The notes under the pieces: generated by a model
Told to the model about the DNA's origin: nothing
What the model saw: the letters and a program-made list of their open reading frames with translations, nothing else
The model's database searches: none
Shown: one piece after another, positions 15,001 to 20,333 of the stretch
How the letters are laid out: the number at the start of each line of letters is the position of its first letter
Numbering within the stretch: the first letter of the stretch is position 1
Program-made: the position numbers and the translations under genes
Assembly: GCA_965203565.1 (NCBI GenBank)
Contig: OZ241896.1
Span: forward strand, 1,860,001-1,924,000
Source of the DNA: JAAXGX01 sp965203565
GTDB taxonomy: Bacteria > Acidobacteriota > Vicinamibacteria > Vicinamibacterales > UBA8438
Direction of reading: 5' to 3'
Length of the DNA: 64,000 bases

Positions 15001-18000
15001 CGAGCGTGACGCTGACGGGGTCGGCGACGGCGACGCCGAGCTTCACGGCGCCGAACCTGACGTCGGACGCGGTTCTGACGTTCACGCTGACGGTGACGGC
15101 GGGCGGGGACAGCGCGACGGATGCGGTGGACGTCACGGTCCGGGCGGACAACGACGGTCCGACGGCGGACGCGGGATCGGACCAGACGGTGAACGAGGGC
15201 GATTCGGTGAGCCTGTCGGGGAGCGGTTCGGACCCCGAGAACGAGGCGCTGAGCTACTCGTGGAGCCAGACGGGGGGCAGCCCGAACGTGAGTCTGACGG
15301 GGTCGGCGACGGCGACGCTGAGCTTCACGGCGCCGTCGGGTCTGACGGCGGACGCGGTTCTGACGTTCACGCTGACGGTGACGGCGGGCGGTTCGAGCGC
15401 GACGGACACGGTGGACGTCACGGTGCGGGCGGGCGCCGCACCCGCCGTGCTGACGGCGAACGCGGGGTTGGACCAGACGGTGGACGAGGGCGACGCGGTG
15501 AGCCTGTCGGGAAGCGGTTCGGACCCTGCGAACCGGCCGCTGAGCTATGCGTGGACGCAGACATCCGGCAGTCCGAGTGTGAGTCTGACGGGGTCGGCGA
15601 CGGCGACGCCGAGCTTCACGGCGCCGAACCTGACGTCGGACGCGGTTCTGACGTTCACGCTGACGGTGACGGCGGGCGGGGACAGCGCGACGGACACGGT
15701 GGACGTCACGGTCCGGGCGGACAACGACGGTCCGACGGCGAACGCGGGAGAGGACCAGACGGTGAACGAGGGCGATTCGGTGAGCCTGTCGGGGAGCGGT
15801 TCGGATCCCGAGAACGAGGCGCTGAGCTACTCGTGGAGCCAGACGGGGGGCAGTCCGAGTGTGAGTCTGACGGGTTCGGCGACGGCGGCGCCGAGCTTCA
15901 CGGCGCCGTCGGATCTGACGGGAGACGCGGTTCTGACGTTCACGCTGACGGTGACGGCGGGCGGTTCGAGTGCGACGGACACGGTGGAGGTCACGGTGCT
16001 GACGGTCGCGGCTCCCGCGGCGGGCGGCCGGCCGGTGATCACGCCGCCGGGCGACCGGACGTACGCGCAGGGGACGACGATCACGCCGTTCGCCATCGAG
16101 GTGGACGATCCGGACGGCGATGCGGTGACGGTGGACGTGACCGGGTTGCCGTCCGGGTTGCGGCATGCGGCCGGCCAGGTGGAGGGGACGGTGGCCCCGG
16201 ACGCGGCGGCGCAGGCGTATGCGGTGACGATAACGGCGACCGACGGAACGCCGCCGTCGGTGGAGGCGACGTTCACGATCACGATCACGCCGTCGGCGCC
16301 GGCGACGCCGCCGTCGGCGGTGAACCGTCCGCCGGCGATCACGACCTCCGGCGACCGGACGTATCTGCGCGGGGAGCGGATCACGCCGTTCGCCATCGCG
16401 GTGAGCGACCCGGACGGCGACGTGGTGACGGTGGAGGTGGCCGGGCTGCCGCCGGGTCTGCGGCACGTGGACGGGTGGGTGGAAGGAACGGTGGCGGTGG
16501 ACGCGGCGGTGCGGGTCCATCCGGTGACGGTGACGGCATCCGACGGCGTGGCGGCTCCGGTGCGGGCGACGTTCACGGTGACGGTGACGGAGCGGGACCG
16601 GCGGCCGGCGTTCCTGGCTTCGGTGCCGGCGCAGCGCTACGAGGTCGGCTCGGAGATCGATCCGCTGACGCTGCCTGCGGCGACCGGCGGCGACGGTCCG
16701 TTGCGCTACACGCTGACGCCGCACCGTCCGGCGCCCGGTCTGGTCTACACGGCTCCGGGCGGCGCGGCGGGCGCTCCGGGCGGTGCGGGATCCTCGATCG
16801 GCGGCGTGATTGCGGGAGTGCCGACGGCGGAGCAGGCGGCGGTGCGCTGCACGCTGACGGCGACCGATGCGGACGGCGACGCGGCGGCGCTGACGTTCAC
16901 GATAGAGGTGCGTGAGGCGCGTGAGGCGCGTCCGGATCTGCGGCCGTCGTTCGCGGGGATTCCGCCGGTTTCGCGGCAGTACCGGGTGGGCCGTCCGGCG
17001 GACGGGCCGGCGCTGCCGGCGGCCGCGGGGGGCGACCGGCCGCTGCGGTACGACCTGGCGCCGGCGCCGCCGGCGGGCCTGCGGTTCGACGGCGGGAGCC
17101 GGACGTTGGCGGGGACGCCGACGGCCGAGCGGCGGCCGGCGCCCTGGACGCTGACGGCGACCGACGCGGACGGCGACACGGCGACGCTGGAGGTGACGAT
17201 GGCGGTGCTCGACCCGCCGGTGGTGACCGGTCTGCGGCTGGTGTCGCAGCCGGCGTCGGGGGACACGTACGGGTACGGGGAGACGATTGCGGCGGAGTTG
17301 GCGTTCAGCGAGCCGGTCGAGGTGCGGGGGACGCCGACGCTGGAGCTGACGGTCGGCGCGGCGGTGCGGACGATGCGTCTGGCGAGCGCTGAAGGCCCGC
17401 GGCTGCGGTTCGAGTATCGGGTGTCGGGGACGGACCTGGACGAGGACGGCGTGAGCGTGTCGGCGAACGCGCTGGCGCTGGGCGGCGGCCGGATCACGGA
17501 CGCGATGGGGACGGCGGCCGAGTTGGGGCATGCGGGTCTGGCGGACCAGGCGGGGCACCGGGTGGACGGCCGGCCTCGGGCGGTGGGGACGCTGCGTACG
17601 GTGACGGTGGTGCTGGGCGCCCCGCCGGTGCGGGTCGAGCTGTCGGGCGCGTTCCGGGGGGTGGAGACGTATGCGGCGGCGGTGGCGGACGGGTCGCTGG
17701 CGTCGGTGGAGGTGGACGGTTCGTCGGCGCTGGTGACCGGGTTGGCGGAAGGAACGACGTCGGTGACGGTGACGGGTCGGAACCCGGGGGGTTCGGCGGA
17801 GCAGCGGTTCGGGGTGGTGGTGGTGACGTCGGCGGCGGAGCGCGAAGTGATGGTGTCGACGCTGGCGGGGGTGGGGCGGAGCCTCCTGGCCAGCGCAGCC
17901 ACGACGGTGGGACGCCGGCTGGACGGGCGGTGCGGCGCGCCCGAGGCGCAGGCGTCGCTGGCGGGCCGGATGCTGCCGCTGGGCAGCGGACTGGCGGCGG

Positions 18001-20207
18001 CGGTGGGGCGGACGGCGTGGATGCGTCCGGAGGCGGGGGCGTGGTCGCCGGAGGCGATGTCTGCGGCGCCGCCGCTGGACCGGCCGCGGGAAGCGGCCCT
18101 GCGGTCGGCGGTGCGGGCGGGACTGGCGGCGGCGCAGGGCGGGCGGCTGACGGGCGAGGAGCTGCTGTTCGGCAGCGCGTTCACGTTCTCCGGCGGCGGG
18201 GCCGGCCCGGCGGCGGCCGAGGACCCGTGCGGCGGGCTGCGGTGGACGGCGTGGGGGGCGGGCGACCGGCAGTCGTTCCGGGGAGCGACCGACTCGGGTG
18301 CGACCTACGACGGGCGGCCGGCGATGGCGGAGGTGGGGGTGGACGTCGAGCGGGGCCGCCTGCTGGTGGGGGTGGCGGTGGCGCGGAGCGTGGCCGAGGC
18401 GACCTATGCGTTCCGGGACGCGGCGGGCGCGACCGGGCAGGGCGAGCTGTCGACGCGGCTGCTGACGGCGCAGCCGTATGCGCGGTGGGCGCTGGACGAG
18501 CGGACGTCGGTGTGGGGCGTGTTCGGCGCCGGCTGGGGCCGGGCGGCGCTGGCGCGGTCGGTGACGGCGGCGGGCGAGTCGGCCAACCTGGCGGCGCTGA
18601 TGGGACTCGGCGGCGTGCGGCGGGAGCTCGGGCCGGACGGCGGGCTGGACCTGGCGCTGCGGGGCGACGTGGGCGGGGTGTGGCTGGAGACCGACGGCGG
18701 CGCCGGCGGCGGCCTGCTGGCGGGGCGGCGGGTGGCGGTGTACCGGTCGCGGCTGGGCCTGGAGTTCGGACGGACGTTCGGAACGGGGCTGACGGTGCGG
18801 CCGTTCGCGGCGGTGAGCGGACGGTACGACGGCGGGGCGGGTGCGACGGGGACGGGGCTGGAGGTGGCGGGCGGATTGCGGGCGTCGGACGGGGCGGGCC
18901 GGATCGAGGTGGAGGCGTCGGGTCGGGTGCTGGCGCTGCGCACGGGGTCGGAGTACCGGGAGCGGGGGGCGAGCGTGCGGGCGCGGCTGACGCCGGGGGG
19001 CGACCCCGGGCGGGGGCTGTCGGTCGAGGTGACGCCGCGGTGGGGAGCGCCGCAGATCGGGGCGGAGACGCTGTGGCAGGAGCAGGCGCTCGGCGCGGCG
19101 GCGGGCATCGGCCGGCCGGAGACCGGCTCGCTCGATGCGCGGGTGGGATACGGACTCGGACTGCTGGCGCCGTTCGCGGAGATGGGCTGGGCGCACGACG
19201 CGCAGCGGCAGCGGCTCGGCCTGCGGGTGGGGGAGATCGGCGACGCCGTCGACGTCGAGCTGACCGGCGAACGGCGCATCGCGCTCGGCCGATCGGCCGA
19301 CTACCGCTTCTCGCTCATCGGCCGCATCGAGTTCGGCGCGCCTCGGCCGTCGCTCCCGCCCTCGCCCTGGCTGGATAGGGCGCCTTTGCACTACGTGCTG
19401 CAGCTGGACGACAACTTCATGTACATCGGCCGCATCGAGTTCGGCGCGGCGCCATCGCCGCTCCCGCCCCCGCCCTGGCTGGGTCCGCTGCTTTGGCGCT
19501 ACGTGCAGGTGGACGACTACGTTCTGTTCGGTCAGGGGGCGGCGCTCCGCCCGGACGTCCCCGTCCCGGCCGGCGCCGAGATCGGCGGGCCCGCCGCCGG
19601 TCCGCCGCTGCGGGAGTCGGAGCCGGTCGCCGCCGATTCGGCCGCGCCGCTTCCCGCGCGTCCCTTCCCGGCCGAAGCGCCTGACGAGTCGGCCCCTGCG
19701 GCGCCGCCGGACGCCGGCGGTTCGTACACGGTGCAGGTCACGGCGCTCCGGGACGTCGAAGCGGCCGAGCAGGTGGTCGGCCGTCTGATCGCCAAGGGGT
19801 ATCCCGCCTATCTCCATCCGCCGGCGCCGGGCGACGCCGAGGCGATGCACCGCGTCCGGGTCGGCCGGTACTCCGACCGCAGCCGCGCCGAGCAGGTGCG
19901 CCGGCGGCTGGAGGAGGAAGAGCATTTCAAGCCCTGGATCACCGGGTCGATCCCTGCGGCGCCGCCGGACGCCGGCGGTCCGTACACGGTGCAGGTCACG
20001 GCGCTCCGGGACGTCGAAGCGGCCGAGCAGGTGGTCGGCCGTCTGATCGCCAAGGGGTATCCCGCCTATCTCCATCCGCCGGCGCCGGGCGACGCCGAGG
20101 CGATGCACCGCGTCCGGGTCGGCCGGTACTCCGACCGCAGCCGCGCCGAGCAGGTGCGCCGGCGGTTGGAGGAGGAAGGACATTTCAAGCCTTGGGTCAC
20201 GCGGTAG
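3..20207 (+). CDS. Giant Calx-beta/PKD repeat autotransporter-like surface protein with C-terminal SPOR pair (5' partial)
   Basis: The frame is open from the first full codon at position 3, so the N-terminus and any signal peptide lie outside the window. About the first 16 kb encodes alternating Calx-beta modules (recognised by EGDSG, GTDY, DEPDETVVV and ending GTGTITDDD) and PKD-like modules (NAGQDQTV, LSGSGSDPEG, SYSWSQTGGSP). Roughly 16030-17200 encodes four Ig-like modules with DPDGD or DADGD motifs. About 17220-17830 encodes two more beta-rich modules. About 18230-19345 looks like an autotransporter beta-barrel: alternating aromatic and small residues, ending RFSLIGRIEF. A proline-rich spacer repeats GRIEFGA, and two SPOR domains (starting YTVQVTALRDVEAAEQVV) end the protein. 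Calx-beta and PKD modules are known adhesion and calcium-binding folds, barrels anchor proteins in the outer membrane, and SPOR domains bind denuded peptidoglycan. A role in surface adhesion anchored to the wall is inference. No neighbouring gene shares its operon. Confidence 0.85.
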   Translation, partial: RGDTTDEPDETVVVTLSSPTNTSISTASGTGTITDDDAAPTVTLALSRSAIAESGTTNSTAVTARLSHASSAATTVTVSATASTNAVSGDFSLSSNRTLTIAAGSTSSTGVVTVTAVDNTQVAANKSVTVSGSATNSQGIVQPSSVTLTITEDELTVNAGQDQTVTEGDSVSLSGSGSDPANRPLSYSWSQTGGSPSVTLTGSTTATPSFTAPNLTSNGTLTFTLTVTAGGASGTDTVAVTVQADNDDPTANAGQDQTVTEGDTVNLSGSGSDPEGEALSYSWSQTGGSPNVSLTGSTTATPSFTAPELKANAVLTFTLTVTAGGASATDSVAVTVQADDDGLTVNAGADQTVDAGDTVNLSGSGSDPEGDPVSYSWSQTGGSPNVSLTGSTTATPSFTAPSVTADATLTFRLLVRAGSDSAADTVDVTVRAAALPTLSIDSPSVNEGDSGSANLTFTVTLSAASASQVTVAYADAGTGTATSGTDYTALPSGTLTFSAGDTSKTITVSVTGDTTYESNETVVVQLSSPTNATVSSSAGSGTGTIRDDERPMLSVNSPSVTEGDSGSTNLTFTVSLNPASGQNVNVVFGITGGTATSGTDYTTSLQNNRLRLRFRPGETSKSVSVSVRGDTLDEPDETVVAQLSGVSLGAEIGTGTGTGTITDDDDAPTVSIGSASVTEGNSGSTDLTFTVSLDAASGKQVTVNYADAGTGTATSGTDYAALSAGRLTFAAGETSKSVSVSVRGDTLDEPDETVVVTLSSPTNTSISTASGTGTITDDDAAPFLRTGPARVAEGDGGSASLTFTLTLVSASGKSVSVAYADAGTGTATSGTDYAALSAGTLTFAAGETSKTLTVSVTGDTATEPNETVVVSLSSLTNARFLTASMASVTGTITNDDSFPTANAGPDQTVDEGDTVNLSGSGSDADGSPLSYAWTQTGGSPSVTLTGATTATPSFTAPNLTSDTTLTFTLTVTADFEGSADAVEITIRADNDGPTANAGPDQTVDEGDTVNLSGSGSDPEGEALSYSWSQTGGSPNVTLTGATTATPSFTAPSGLTSDAVLTFTLTVTAGGASATDTVAITVEAAAALPSLSIDSPSVTEGDSGTASLTFTVTLSAASGSAVTVGYADAGTGTATSGTDYTALPSGTLTFAAGETSKTVTVQVRGDTTDEPHQTVVVQLSGPTNASISTASGTGTIRDDDALPSLSVSSPSVTEGDSGTKNLTFTVTLSAASEKRVRTVFALTGGTATRGTDYTTTLGRNPPRSSMVFSAGQTSRSVSVSVRGDTTDEPDETVVARLSGPQNAVVGTGTGTGTITDDDDAPTVSIGSASAAEGNSGTTDLTFTVSLSAASGKSVSVAYADAGTGTATSGTDYTALSAGRVTFAAGETSKAVTVSVRGDTTDEPNETVVVTLSSPTNTSISTASGTGTITDDDAAPTVTLALSRSAIAESGTTNSTAVTARLSHASSAATTVTVSATASTNAVSGDFSLSSNRTLTIAAGSTSSTGVVTVTAVDNTQVAANKSVTVSGSATNSQGIVQPSSVTLTITEDELTVNAGQDQTVTEGDSVSLSGSGSDPANRPLSYSWSQTGGSPSVTLTGSTTATPSFTAPNLTSNGTLTFTLTVTAGGASGTDTVAVTVQADNDDPTANAGQDQTVTEGDTVNLSGSGSDPEGEALSYSWSQTGGSPNVSLTGSTTATPSFTAPELKANAVLTFTLTVTAGGASATDSVAVTVQADDDGLTVNAGQDQTVDAGDTVNLSGSGSDPEGDPVSYSWSQTGGSPNVSLTGSTTATPSFTAPSVTADATLTFRLLVRAGSDSAADTVDVTVRAAALPTPSLSIDSPSVTEGDSGTASLTFTVTLSAASGSAVTVGYADAGTGTATSGTDYTALSPGTLTFAAGETSKTVTVQVRGDTTDEPHQTVVVQLSGATNASISTASGTGTIRDDDALPSLSVSSPSVTEGDSGTKNLTFTVTLSAASEKRVRTVFALTGGTATRGTDYTTTLGRNPPRSSMVFSAGQTSRSVSVSVRGDTTDEPDETVVARLSGPQNAVVGTGTGTGTITDDDDAPTVSIGSASATEGNSGTTDLTFTVTLSAASGKSVSVAYADAGTGTATSGTDYTALSAGRVTFAAGETSKPVSVSVRGDTTDEPNETVVVTLSSPTNTSISTASGTGTITDDDAAPTVTLALSRSAIAESGTTNSTAVTARLSHASSAATTVTVSAAASTNAVSGDFSLSSNRTLTIAAGSTSSTGVVTVTAVDNTQVAANKSVTVSGSATNSQGIVQPSSVTLTITEDELTVNAGQDQTVTEGDSVSLSGSGSDPANRPLSYSWSQTGGSPSVTLTGSTTATPSFTAPNLTSNGTLTFTLTVTAGGASGTDTVAVTVQADNDDPTANAGQDQTVTEGDTVNLSGSGSDPEGEALSYSWSQTGGSPNVSLTGSTTATPSFTAPELKANAVLTFTLTVTAGGASATDSVAVTVQADDDGLTVNAGADQTVDAGDTVNLSGSGSDPEGDPVSYSWSQTGGSPNVSLTGSTTATPSFTAPSVTADATLTFRLLVRAGSDSAADTVDVTVRAAALPTLSIDSPSVNEGDSGSANLTFTVTLSAASASQVTVAYADAGTGTATSGTDYTALPSGTLTFSAGDTSKTITVSVTGDTTYESNETVVVQLSSPTNATVSSSAGSGTGTIRDDERPMLSVNSPSVTEGDSGSTNLTFTVSLNPASGRNVNVVFGITGGTATSGTDYTTSLQNNRLRLRFRPGETSKSVSVSVRGDTLDEPDETVVAQLSGVSLGAEIGTGTGTGTITDDDDAPTVSIGSASVTEGNSGSTDLTFTVSLDAASGKQVTVNYADAGTGTATSGTDYAALSAGRLTFAAGETSKSVSVSVRGDTLDEPDETVVVQLSGATNAAVSSSAGRGTGTITDDDAAPFLRTGPARVAEGDGGSASLTFTLTLVSASGKSVSVAYADAGTGTATSGTDYAALSAGTLTFAPGETSKTLTVSVTGDTATEPNETVVVSLSSLTNARFLTSSMASVTGTITNDDSFPTANAGQDQTVDEGDTVNLSGSGSDADGSPLSYAWSQSGGSPAVTLTGSTTATPSFTAPSGLTSDVTLTFTLTVTADFEGSTDTVDVTVRAAPPPSLSIDSPSVTEGDSGTTALTFTVSLSAALSSQVTVNYADAGTGTATSGVDYTALPSGRLTFAAGETSKTVTVQVRGDTTDEPHQTVVVQLSGATNASISTASGTGTIRDDDALPSLSVNSPSVTEGDSGTKNLTFTVTLSAASEKRVRVVFALTGGTATRGTDYTTTLGRSPPRSSMVFSAGQTSRSVSVSVRGDTTDEPDETVVARLSGAQNAVVGTGTGTGTITDDDDAPTVSIDSPRVDEGDSGTTDLTFTVSLDAASGKQVSVAYADAGTGTATSGTDYTALSAGRVTFAAGQTSRTITVSVRGDTTHESLNETVVVTLSSPTNATVSATAGSGTGTIRDDDARPSISVDSPSVTEGNSGTKNLTFTISLSSASEQSIRVVFGITGGTATLGTDYTTTLLNNRLSMLFTAGQTSRSVSVSVRGDTAVEPDETVVVRLSGAQNAVIGTGTGTGTITNDDVTVTANAGSDQTVDEGDSVSLSGSGSGPAGEALSYSWSQTGGSPSVTLAGATTATPSFTAPNLTANGTLTFTLTVTVGGSSATDAVAITVRADNDGPTANAGQDQTVTEGDTVNLSGSGSDPEGEPLSYSWSQTGGSPNVTLTGATTATPSFTAPELKANAVLTFTLTVTAGGASATDTVDVTVEADDDGLTADAGEDQTVDEGDTVNLSGTGSDPEGDPVSYSWSQTGGSPSVTLTGATTATPSFTAPNLTANVTLTFRLLVRAGSDSAADTVDVTVRADNDGPTANAGQDQTVDEGDTVNLSGSGSDPENEALSYSWSQTGGSPNVTLTGATTATPSFTAPSGLTSDVTLTFTLTVTAGGASATDTVDVTVEVTPLPTLSVDSPSVTEGDSGSTNLTFTVSLNPASTRNVAVVFGITGGTATLGTDYTTSLRNNRLRLRFSPGQTRKTVSVSVRGDTLDEPDETVVARLSGVSFDAQIGTGTGTGTITDDDDAPTVSIGSASVTEGNSGSTDLTFTVSLSAASGKQVTVNYADAGTGTATSGTDYAALSAGRLTFAAGETSKSVSVSVRGDTLDEPDETVVVQLSGATNAAVSSTAGRGTGTITDDDAAPLLRTGPARVTEGDSGPASLTFTLTLLAASGKPVTVAYADAGTGTATSGTDYAALSAGTLTFAAGETSRTLTVSVTGDTEAETNETVVVALSSLTNARFLTASMASVTGTITDDDSFPTANAGPDQTVDEGDTVSLSGSGSDPDGDPVSYAWSQSGGSPAVTLTGATTATPSFTAPNLTSDAVLTFTLTVTANFEGATDTVDVTVRADNDGPTANAGQDQTVDEGDTVNLSGSGSDPEGETLSYSWSQTGGSPNVSLTGSATATPSFTAPSGLTSDVTLTFTLTVTAGGASATDTVDVTVRAAVLPTLSVDSPSVTEGDSGSTNLTFTVSLSPASTRQVNVVFGITGGTATAGTDYTTSLQNNRLRLRFRPGETSKSVSVSVQGDTLDEPDETVVARLSGVSFDAQIGTGTGTGTITDDDDAPTVSIGSASVTEGNSGSTNLTFTVSLDAASGKQVTVQYADAGTGTATSGADYAALSAGTLTFAAGETSKTVSVSVRGDTLDEPDETVVVQLSGPTNAAVSSTSGSGTGTITDDDAAPLLRTGPASVTEGDSGPASLTFTLTLVSASGKQVTVGYADAGTGTATSGTDYTALAAGTVTFAPGDTSGTITVSVTGDTEAETNETVVVSLSSLTNARFLTASMASLTGTITDDDNFPTANAGEDQTVNEGDTVTLSGSGSDPDGDPVSYAWSQSGGSPAVTLTGATTATPSFTAPSGLTSDVTLTFTLTVTANFEGATDTVDVTVRAAGAPAVLTADAGEDQTVDEGDSVTLSGSGSDPASRPLSYAWTQTGGSPSVTLTGSATATPSFTAPNLTSDAVLTFTLTVTAGGDSATDAVDVTVRADNDGPTADAGSDQTVNEGDSVSLSGSGSDPENEALSYSWSQTGGSPNVSLTGSATATLSFTAPSGLTADAVLTFTLTVTAGGSSATDTVDVTVRAGAAPAVLTANAGLDQTVDEGDAVSLSGSGSDPANRPLSYAWTQTSGSPSVSLTGSATATPSFTAPNLTSDAVLTFTLTVTAGGDSATDTVDVTVRADNDGPTANAGEDQTVNEGDSVSLSGSGSDPENEALSYSWSQTGGSPSVSLTGSATAAPSFTAPSDLTGDAVLTFTLTVTAGGSSATDTVEVTVLTVAAPAAGGRPVITPPGDRTYAQGTTITPFAIEVDDPDGDAVTVDVTGLPSGLRHAAGQVEGTVAPDAAAQAYAVTITATDGTPPSVEATFTITITPSAPATPPSAVNRPPAITTSGDRTYLRGERITPFAIAVSDPDGDVVTVEVAGLPPGLRHVDGWVEGTVAVDAAVRVHPVTVTASDGVAAPVRATFTVTVTERDRRPAFLASVPAQRYEVGSEIDPLTLPAATGGDGPLRYTLTPHRPAPGLVYTAPGGAAGAPGGAGSSIGGVIAGVPTAEQAAVRCTLTATDADGDAAALTFTIEVREAREARPDLRPSFAGIPPVSRQYRVGRPADGPALPAAAGGDRPLRYDLAPAPPAGLRFDGGSRTLAGTPTAERRPAPWTLTATDADGDTATLEVTMAVLDPPVVTGLRLVSQPASGDTYGYGETIAAELAFSEPVEVRGTPTLELTVGAAVRTMRLASAEGPRLRFEYRVSGTDLDEDGVSVSANALALGGGRITDAMGTAAELGHAGLADQAGHRVDGRPRAVGTLRTVTVVLGAPPVRVELSGAFRGVETYAAAVADGSLASVEVDGSSALVTGLAEGTTSVTVTGRNPGGSAEQRFGVVVVTSAAEREVMVSTLAGVGRSLLASAATTVGRRLDGRCGAPEAQASLAGRMLPLGSGLAAAVGRTAWMRPEAGAWSPEAMSAAPPLDRPREAALRSAVRAGLAAAQGGRLTGEELLFGSAFTFSGGGAGPAAAEDPCGGLRWTAWGAGDRQSFRGATDSGATYDGRPAMAEVGVDVERGRLLVGVAVARSVAEATYAFRDAAGATGQGELSTRLLTAQPYARWALDERTSVWGVFGAGWGRAALARSVTAAGESANLAALMGLGGVRRELGPDGGLDLALRGDVGGVWLETDGGAGGGLLAGRRVAVYRSRLGLEFGRTFGTGLTVRPFAAVSGRYDGGAGATGTGLEVAGGLRASDGAGRIEVEASGRVLALRTGSEYRERGASVRARLTPGGDPGRGLSVEVTPRWGAPQIGAETLWQEQALGAAAGIGRPETGSLDARVGYGLGLLAPFAEMGWAHDAQRQRLGLRVGEIGDAVDVELTGERRIALGRSADYRFSLIGRIEFGAPRPSLPPSPWLDRAPLHYVLQLDDNFMYIGRIEFGAAPSPLPPPPWLGPLLWRYVQVDDYVLFGQGAALRPDVPVPAGAEIGGPAAGPPLRESEPVAADSAAPLPARPFPAEAPDESAPAAPPDAGGSYTVQVTALRDVEAAEQVVGRLIAKGYPAYLHPPAPGDAEAMHRVRVGRYSDRSRAEQVRRRLEEEEHFKPWITGSIPAAPPDAGGPYTVQVTALRDVEAAEQVVGRLIAKGYPAYLHPPAPGDAEAMHRVRVGRYSDRSRAEQVRRRLEEEGHFKPWVTR
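36..2790 (+). repeat. Long intragenic repeat, copy A (pairs with 6453-9207)
   Basis: This 2.75-kb stretch of the giant gene is nearly identical to 6453-9207, at an offset of 6417 bp (2139 codons, in frame). One patch breaks the identity. At about 2266-2330 copy A carries the Calx-beta ending seen at 36-105 (TNTSISTASG), whereas the paired position near 8683-8747 has a different ending (TNAAVSSSAG). That mosaic looks like gene conversion between modules. Confidence 0.8.
3268..5499 (+). repeat. 2232-bp in-frame tandem repeat, unit 1
   Basis: The unit runs from the module beginning SLSIDSPSVTEGDSGTASL to the next occurrence of the same module 2232 bp (744 codons) downstream. Units 1 and 2 differ by scattered substitutions and a few codons near the junction. 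The tail of the unit (about 4221-5491) is also present at 36-1306, so a third copy begins upstream of the window. Boundaries are approximate. Confidence 0.75.
5500..7731 (+). repeat. 2232-bp in-frame tandem repeat, unit 2
   Basis: Second copy of the 2232-bp unit. It encodes the same order of two Calx-beta modules, a third Calx-beta module, a variant module without the YADAG motif (TLALSRSAIAESGTTNS) and three PKD-like modules as unit 1. Boundaries are approximate. Confidence 0.75.
6453..9207 (+). repeat. Long intragenic repeat, copy B (pairs with 36-2790)
   Basis: Partner of the repeat at 36-2790. It overlaps the second half of the 2232-bp unit 2, showing that nested rounds of duplication built this gene. 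Confidence 0.8.
19695..20207 (+). repeat. 258-bp tandem duplication encoding the two SPOR domains
   Basis: The sequence starting CCTGCGGCGCCGCCGGACGC at 19695 recurs at 19953, a period of 258 bp (86 codons). The two copies differ at only a few bases, for example GAAGAGCATTT against GAAGGACATTT near their ends. This indicates a recent duplication of one SPOR domain. Confidence 0.9.
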
Positions 20208-20333
20208 CGGCCGGCCGGCGCGGCGATCTGCTGCGAGATCGTCTATCCTGGACCGGTGCGCGGGTTCGTGACGCGCAGGAGCAGGCCGCTGGGAGCCAGC
20301 GCCCGGGGAACCGGCTGACAAGGGGGGACGTTC

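Noticed and set aside
36..20207. RTX or type I secretion nature of the giant protein
   Set aside because: No GGxGxDxLx nonapeptides; the modules are Calx-beta and PKD, and the C-terminus is barrel plus SPOR.
20208..20333. tRNA or small RNA between the giant gene and prfB
   Set aside because: No cloverleaf, no TTCGA-type T-loop in the right place and no terminator with a T-run.
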